DNA of 64,000 nt from Sepioteuthis lessoniana. Taxonomy: Eukaryota > Mollusca > Cephalopoda > Myopsida > Loliginidae. Made by a program: the position numbers and the translations under genes. The DNA is taken from contig OY757939.1 of assembly GCA_963585895.1 (NCBI GenBank), positions 61,596,462-61,660,461 of the forward strand, written 5' to 3'. The notes beneath the pieces were generated by a model. That model was not told the origin of the DNA. It was given only the letters and a program-made list of their open reading frames with translations, and did no database searches. Below are positions 49,701-58,700 of this stretch, one piece after another; the first letter of the stretch is position 1; each line of letters opens with the position of its first letter.

Positions 49701-52700
49701 GTTTACATACATCCATTTAACAGCTACTGAGACCTCAATTCATATATGAAGAGACTTGCAATAAACACTAATAGCACCACGATTACTTCAATTTGCTAGA
49801 GAACTCAACCCTACAGAGGTAGGGGAGTATATATATATATATATATATATACACATGCACACACATATATAAATGAATTTCTTTACTAAAAATGGATTCT
49901 ACTCGACAAATGAGAGAAGTACAATAATTTATAATATTTTTTGGTTTGGTTTCCTTGTTTAATGACATATCAACCGTTGTGGGTTATTCAATGCCAAAAC
50001 CATCCTTATGGAACATTAGTAGTACTATTTAACCCATAGCAGAGGGGATAAGATGGGGATCACACCTTTCATAAGGACATTAGTCCAAAAGTGAATGTAT
50101 TGAAATGACTGGGATTCAAACTCGCTTGCTACTATGTCACAGTCCACTATGTTTGCTAAAAATCATTAGGGACACCCCTGAATATGCTAGGTCTGGCACA
50201 AGGATAATGTGGAGCAATTATAAAACTCAGTTATGTCTTTGTATATAGTTTAGTGTAGAAACATATCTTTGAATATTCAGTGTAAATATGTTTATTTAAT
50301 TGAAAACTTTAGTAAAACAATTACAAGGTTACCATTCTATAAACAAATCTTTTTTATCAATGTGAAAATTTCATCAATTTTCTATTTTTGTTTTGTAGAT
50401 AAAAACGAGAGATCAAGCTGTTATTTCTCAGGATCAGGTTATATCAATTATTGTCAGAATTTCTGTGATGAGGAATCATCATTCCAAGCACAATCTACAA
50501 AACTTCAACTTTCCATAAGATTTCTTTTTCTTATTTGAAAATAAAAATTTGTAAAGAAATTTACAAATATTGTTTTTTGTTGCAGGAGAGTGGAGGGTAG
50601 ATTTTTGCTTTAGTTATGATTTTTCTTTTCTTGTTTTATTTTGATGATTATAAAAATATGTAGTGTGTAAAATAACCGTGAGAATCAACTAGTGTAAATA
50701 ATAATAATAATGATAATGATAATAATAATAATCAATTGGCATGAAAAATAATAATGATAATCAACTAGTGTAAAAAATGATAATAATAATCAACTAGCAG
50801 GAATGATAATAATACTTATGATAATAACAATAATAATAATCAACTGGTACAAAAAAAAAATAATAATAATAGTAATAATAATAATCAACTAGTGCCCATG
50901 GCGTAATGGTTATTGTCATAGGAAATGGACATGACGACACAAGTTCAAATCCTGGACGAGACTGATTGCATTTCACATAGCACTAATAACCTTGAAAAAG
51001 GTACGAATCCAATTATTCTCCCTCCAGCTATGGGTAAATAGTAGAAAAGACTGGGTTCTTCGGCCATGATGAGGCAACTAGTCTAGGAGAAGAAAAACTC
51101 TGAATTCAAACCTGTTAAACTCCGCTTAAAAATTAACCTTGTGTCATATCCTGCCTGAGCAGTGGGGTTGGGAAAATATGATATTCAACTAGAGTAAAAA
51201 ATGATAATAAAAATAATCCATGGATATGAATGATAATAATGTTGATAATAATAAACTGGTTTGTGAATAATTGAAATTTAAATGAAGACATTTTAATTCC
51301 CAAAATTATTTTCAGCTAAACTATTTTGAAAACACAAAATAGATTTTTATCATTAAGAGTTTTTGGACAATTGACTTTATCGTTATTTCCTCAACGTTTC
51401 AGCTGATATGTCCTTCTTCAGGTGTTTGTCGAACTCAGGAACCTTCACGAAACTTCGAACTACATCCTTTACTGAATCCATAGGGGTCGCCTGTTTTGAT
51501 TCCGTTAGCCATAACTGGGTACAAGTGTAAAGTATTCCTGTAGTGTTACTCATCTGCTGTCAGGATTGAACCTGCAACCTCCAGATGATTATCTCCTTAG
51601 AAGCTTAGGGAACCAACGCCTATAACCGTTATGCTATGTGTCCTGCTGGACAATTCCAAGTGAATTTTGGGATTAATAAACTTAATGTTCTTACTTGACT
51701 AAAATTACTACAATTATGTATGATTTTTTACCTGTACTCATATTCAGATTTTTTTTTTTTAATGATAAAAATCCTCAAGCTTCACCTCATTTAGACAACA
51801 AAATAAATTTGTTTAAATTCACCGCACTAAATTCTATACGGCTTACATGTGACTTCTGTTGGGGGGGAGAGAATGGAGGTAGGATAGTAAAAAAAAAAAA
51901 AAAAAGGATGGGAATGACTTTAGAATCAAATTTTCTAGAATGTCATGTGGGCCCCTATTGCTTATAATATAAAAAAAAGTCGGGCTAGTAAAATTTATCT
52001 TTAATTTAAAAAAACATTGATTTTTGTTACTCATGAAATTTTTTGGTGAATAATTGTAATTTAAATGAAGACATCTTAATTCCCAAAATTATTTTCTGCT
52101 AAACTATTTTGAAATCATGAAATAGATTTGTTTAAATTTACCATGTTAATCTCTATATGGCTCATGTGTGACTTCTCTCCATCGATGAAAATATACGTAT
52201 CTGATATAGTCTGAAAGCATTAAGTAAGAACAATTACCGCCCTCAATGAAACCGGAAAGACATAAGGAGCCTACTCTTTATTGAGAAAGGACCTGCCTTA
52301 GTGGAAATAAAGTCTCAAAATTGGGCAGTAAATATAAAACCATAAAGGTGATCGAGGAACACCAGAAGCTAGTTCAGGTACTTAGTTCGAGAAATAAGAT
52401 ATAAAAATAGCAGGATAACGGACTTTAACTAAGTTAAAACTTAAGATTTTATTCATCTAATTTTTTTTTTTTTGTGTGTGTGATCCACTTATCTCAGTCA
52501 CATCTGTGTCAGGCACACAGATAATAAACAAACCCTGGGTCTGGTATAGCTACCCATGAAAAATGACAAATTGAAACCTAAATCCACATGGGGCCCAGAC
52601 GACAGGTTTGTGTGTCATGATCAGCTGGTGCTCCCTTGATATGGGGGATCCGATAGGGCTCCTGTGAACGTTAGCTGTTCTTTTTCCAGGTATACACATA

Positions 52701-55700
52701 ATTCTTCTTTCAGGTACATAAGCGATGACCAAATCAACCACCCACACCAGTCACCACAGCATAGAAAATGGACTACAGAAGATAACAAACTAGCATTATA
52801 CCGTTATTTTAAAAGCAACCCTGCAAAAAGAGGGTATAGAAAAAGAATGATAGAAATCTGGACAGAATTTGGCAAATTTAAGGCAACAAACCAAAGGCTC
52901 ACTGACCAGGTTAGGACAATAATAAAGAATGGTTGGTTTTCTGGCCTTGAAATACTAGAAATCCACCAAGAAATATATATGCAAACACATCCACAAACCC
53001 TACCACAGTAACCGAGACAATAAATACAGGAAAGCCAGACTCCTGACCAAACACTACATGACAATGACCCATACACCACAAACATACAAACGCAAACACT
53101 GACCCAAGAGAAAAAAACTAATGTAAATACCATTAAAAGAATCATGTCTGAAAAGAAAACCACATTGCCATCTCTCAGGAACCAAGACTGGAGGACAGTC
53201 AAGTCCAAAACCAAAAAAGTGAACAACTTATTGACAAATATCTCAACAAATGGCATCACAAAGTTAAACGATTTAAAATACGAAGGAGCAAAATCATTTT
53301 GTGAAAAAATCAGGGTCCCCTTGAAGACCACAGACTGAAAGTTAAAACCCGTGAGGGAACATAGATTTGAATCACAGATAAAAAGACTATGACAACAAGC
53401 AAGAATACGAAAACAGAACATTAAGAAATATTCAGACAAAATTGAAAAAAAAAAGGCAACTAGAACTCAAAAAAAAGCTTGGAGGAGACTAACCAAAAAA
53501 TACTGGCAAAAGAAGGAAGACTAAAAAGATACCAAGACAAGACCAAACAATGTAGACAAAACAGAACATTCCAAAACAACAACAAAAATTCTACCAACAA
53601 TTAGGGGGAAAATGGGCAAAGCCATATCAACAGCCGATACAAGAGAGGCAAGAAGATTTTGGAGCAAAATATGGAAACGTAAAGGTCATAACAAAATAGC
53701 TGAAGAGATAAACAACATGAAAACAGAGTTGTGATTGCTCAAAGAAGGCCATCAGTTTAACATACATCCCAACAGGCCCAAGACAACACTTAAAAGATAG
53801 CAAACTGGAAAACCCTTGGCCTCAATGGCATCCGCAGATTAGGTTTTAAAAATTCATCTCCATACACGACAGACTTGCTACTGAAATGAATAAATGCATA
53901 CAGAAAACTAAGATGCCCAAATGGACGACCAAAGAGAAGACAACTCTAATCCAAAAAGATACCCCCTCAAAGGAACTGCCCCAACCAAGTATAGACCCAT
54001 AACATACCAACTATATTTACTAACCCCTCCACTCAGGCAGGATATGACACAAGGTTAATTTTTAAGCAGAGTTTAACAGGTTTGAATTCAGAGTTGTCCT
54101 TCTCCTAGACTAGTGGCCTTACCAAGGCTGAAGAACCTAGTCTGCCCTACTATTTACCCATAGCTGGAGGGAGAATAATTGGATTCATACCTTTCCCAAG
54201 GGTATTAATGCAATGTGAAATGCAATCAGTCTCGTCCAGGATTTGAACTCGTGTCGCTGTGTCCATTTTCTACGACAATAACCATTACACCACAGGCACC
54301 TCCCATAACATACCAACCAATGATGTGGAAAATACTAACAGCACAAATTAGGGAGCAGATCTACTACTCATTGATAAGCTGCAGAATCTTCCCTGATGAA
54401 CAGAAAGGATGCCACAAGAAAACCAGAGGCACAGAGGAACTACTATATATAGATCACCACATCTTCAACAAAAGTAAAACGAGATGGAAAAATCTAGCTA
54501 TGGCCTGGATCAACTACAAAAAAGCTTACGATATGGTCCCCCAAAGCTGGATACTACACTGTCTCAAAATGTATAAAATACCCAACCAAATCATACAGTT
54601 TATCAAGAAGACCATGCAAACCTGGAGAGTGGAACTGACAACAGAAAAAAGCTAAGGAGAGGTAAAGATACAAAGAGGCATATTCCAGGGGGATGCACTA
54701 TCACCATTACTATTTGTTATAGCCATGATGCCACTCAACTACATCCTTAGGAAATGCACAGCTGGATGCAAACTCAGTAAATTGCAGGAAAAGTTCAACA
54801 ACTTGATATACATGGAGGATATCAAACTTTTTGCCAAAGACGAAAAAGAATTGGACACTAATACAAACTGTGAGAATATAGTCAAGATATAGGAATGGAG
54901 TTTGTCATAGAAAAATGTGCCATGTTAGTAATGAAAAGTGGCAAATGACACATAACGGAAGAAGTCAAAAAAAAAATCAAGTAGTTATCAGAACGCTCAG
55001 GAAAAAGGAAACTTACAAATCTTTGGGGATATTGAAAGCTGACACCATCAAACAACAGGAAATGAAAGAAAAAATTAGAAAAGAGTATCTCAGAAGAGCC
55101 AGAAAATTACTCGAGACAAAACTCTATAGCAGGAACCTTGTCAAAATGATAAATACTTGGGCTGTCCCCCTCGTAAGATACTCAGGACCATTCTTGAAGT
55201 GGACCAGAGAAGAACTTAAACAAATGGACCAGAGAACAAGAAAACTAATGACCATGCACAAAGTATTGCATCGAATAGATGATGTTGACAGATTATATGT
55301 GTCAAGAAGAGAGGGAGAAAGAGGACTTGCAAGCATTGAAGACAGCATGGACACATCAATATGACTCGAAGACCACATATAAAAGCATGGAGGAAGACTG
55401 ATTACAGCCACCAGAAACAATACTAACTACATGAAGAACAGTGGAATGACAATAACCAGAAAACAAAAGTAGGAAGAAAAACAACTCTATGGACGTTTCA
55501 AGCAACTAATAAGTGACATCTCACACGAGAAAACATGGACATGACTAAGAAAAGGAGACTTTAAGAGAGAAACTGAATCTCTGCTAATAGTAGCACAAAA
55601 TAACGCCATAAGGACTAACCATATCAAACCGAAAATAGATAAGACATTATAGATGTAGGTTATGTGGTGAAAGCGACAAAACGATCAATCACATAATAAG

Positions 55701-58700
55701 CGAATACATTAAATCAGCACAGAAAGAATATAAGACTAGGCACGACTGGGTGGGCAAGGTGATCCACTGGGAAGTGTGCAAGAAGTTGAAGTTTGACCAT
55801 ACAAACAAATAGATATGCACAACCCAGAATCTATCCAAGAAAATGAGACACACAAACTCCTTTGGGATTTTGACATACAAACGGATCACCTAATTTCAGC
55901 CAGATGACCAGACCTTATAATAATCAACAAAAAAGAGAGAACTTGCAAATTGTGGACTTTGCTGTCCTGGCAGACCACAGAGTGAAATTAAAAGAATGGG
56001 AAAAGAGGGTTAAGTACCTCGACCTTGCTAGAGAATTGAAAAAGCTGTGGAACATGAAAGTGATGATAATACCAATTGTGATTGGTGCTCTTGGTACAGT
56101 CACCAAAGGATTAGTACAAGGACTGGAGGACTTGGAAATAACAGGACAAGTGGAGACCATCCAAACTACTGCATTATTGAGATCAGCCAGAATACTGAGA
56201 AGAGTCCAGTGAGAAACCATCAACTAACCCTGGTGTGAAAAACTCTCATCAACTGGTGTGAAAAAAATATTAATAATCAGCTGGTGTGAATAATAATGAT
56301 AATAATAATAAACAGGTATGAATAATAATGATAATAATAATAATCAACCAGAGTAGAAAATAATAATAATAAGGCTAGACATGACCGGGTGGGCAAGGTG
56401 GTCCACAGCGAAATGTGCAAGAAATTTAAATTTGACCATGCCAAAAAATGGTATATGCACAATCCAGCACCTGTCCTAGAAAATGATACTCACAAACTCC
56501 TATGGGATTTTGGTATACAAACGGATCACCTAATCTCAGCCCGAAGACCAGAACTTATAATAATCAATAAGAAAAAGAAAATCTGCAAAATTGTCGACTT
56601 TGCTGTCCCGGCTGACCACAGAATAAAACTGAAAGAATGTAAAAAGAGAGATAAGTACCTTGACCTTGCTAGGAAATTGAAAAAAACTATGGAACATGAA
56701 GGTGACAATTATACCAATTGTGATTGGTGCCTTTGGCATGGTAACTAAAGGATTATTAAAGGGCCTGGAAGATTTAGAAGTTGGTGACCAAGTGGAGACC
56801 ATCCAAACAACAGCATTATTGAAAACAGCCAAAATACTGAGAAGAGTCCTGGAGACTTGAGGAGACTTGCTGTCACTCAATCTCCAGTGAAATACCATCA
56901 GCTTACACTGATATGAAAAACTCTAATGAGTATATAATAATAATAATAATAATAATCCACTTGATAATAAAAATCATAATCACCGAGAGAGAAAAAAAAT
57001 TAATTATAATTTTTCTGAGAATTCATTTTTATTTATTGCGGACTTTTAGTCCCCAGTAATTACTGCCTTCCATAGTTGTTGTCTATCGCACCACGTTTTT
57101 GACCAAGTAAACCTCTGGCCGGCATGGGTAGGAATTGAAACCGCTATCTTCTGACAATGCTCACCTGGAACCGTAGAAACTCAACGTCTCTATCCACTGC
57201 GCCACGGGCCCCGAAGACAATAACTATAGACAATAACTATGGAAGGCAGTAATTACTGGGGATATGGTTACAAGACTCAGCATTCCTATCTGAGGTCGCG
57301 GTAAATCACCTGAAGAAGGCCAGAGGTAAAATTTGGCCGAAACGTAGTGAAAGAAGAAACAACACAAAAACTACCAAGATGAGGACAAAAAGTTCACAAT
57401 AAATAAAAATTAATTCTCAGATTAAGAAGCCTCATCTCAAAATGATTCCAATTAAAGACAATAATAGTTATTGTTCTTATCTACAACAGCTTTGTACAAA
57501 CACAGGATGTAGTCTTAAGAACTTGCCAGAAGTGGTGGATGATTGAGACAAATGGCAAGAGGGAGAGTCAGGGAAATCTGTGCTAGCAGCACAACATGAT
57601 GATGATGATGATGATTGTTTTAACAATCAACTACTGTAAAAAATAATAAATGTGTAGAAATGAAAGGTGAAAAACCCATATAAAAACTATAGGCACATCT
57701 ATAGGCAAGATATAGGCACATCTATAGGACTGGAATTTGGGATTGAAAAACATCCTTATACTGACTATGAAAAATAGGAAAAGAGAAACAAAATAAAACA
57801 GAACTACCAAATCAGTAAAGCACCAGAAGACTTGGAAAAAAAGAAAATGACAAATACCTGGAAATATTAGAAATGGATACGACCATCAAACAAATAGAGA
57901 TAAAAGAAAAAGCTCCAGCATCACTGGAACCTCACCATCAGATTGTTTAGTGTCATATCCTGGAAACTCAGTTTAGCAAGGGTTACCCCTCTGCAGAGGT
58001 GCAGTTAGTGTATTCTACAGCTGACTGGGCAATATCTAAAACAAGTATTTTGCACACAATTATATGATTTCATGTAACTAATAATTCTTTGTAAACAATT
58101 AAAGCTTCAAGTAACTATTCTTAATACAAATAATTTGCACGGTTATATATCAAGTGTGTGAACTCCTTTGAATAGGTTATCGATCATATGGAAGTCTGAT
58201 CTATCCAATAAAATAAAACAGGATTACTTGGAAGCAGTGGCTGTGTCAATACTACAATATGGATGCACCACATAAACACTAACACAACACATAAAGAAAA
58301 ACCAAGATGGAAACTACACAAGAATGCTATGAGCTATCTTGAACAAATCCTGGAAGCAACACCCCACAAAACAACAGCTGTTCAATCACTTAGTGCCAAT
58401 CTCAAAACCCATCCAATTAAGATGAACAAGACATGCGAAACACTGCTAGAGAAGCAAGGACAAACTTATAAGTGATATTCTTCTACAGAACCCTATGCAT
58501 GGATGTCCCAATGTTGGCAACCAGCAAGAACTTATTTACATTAGCTCTGTGCAGACACAGGATGTAATTTGGAAGACCTACAAGGAGCGATGGATGATAG
58601 GGACAGATTGAGAGAGAGTCAGGAAAATCCACACTGTCACATAACCTGATGATAATGGTATCAAGTAATCCTAACATTTATAATTCTTATTCCTATCTTT

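Noticed and set aside
50269-50538. 89 aa open frame as a small gene
   Set aside because: No splice context, domain or repeat support; expected by chance in this much AT-rich DNA.
52804-53439. 211 aa minus-strand open frame
   Set aside because: Antisense shadow of an A-rich LINE; the plus strand encodes the LINE's recognisable pieces.
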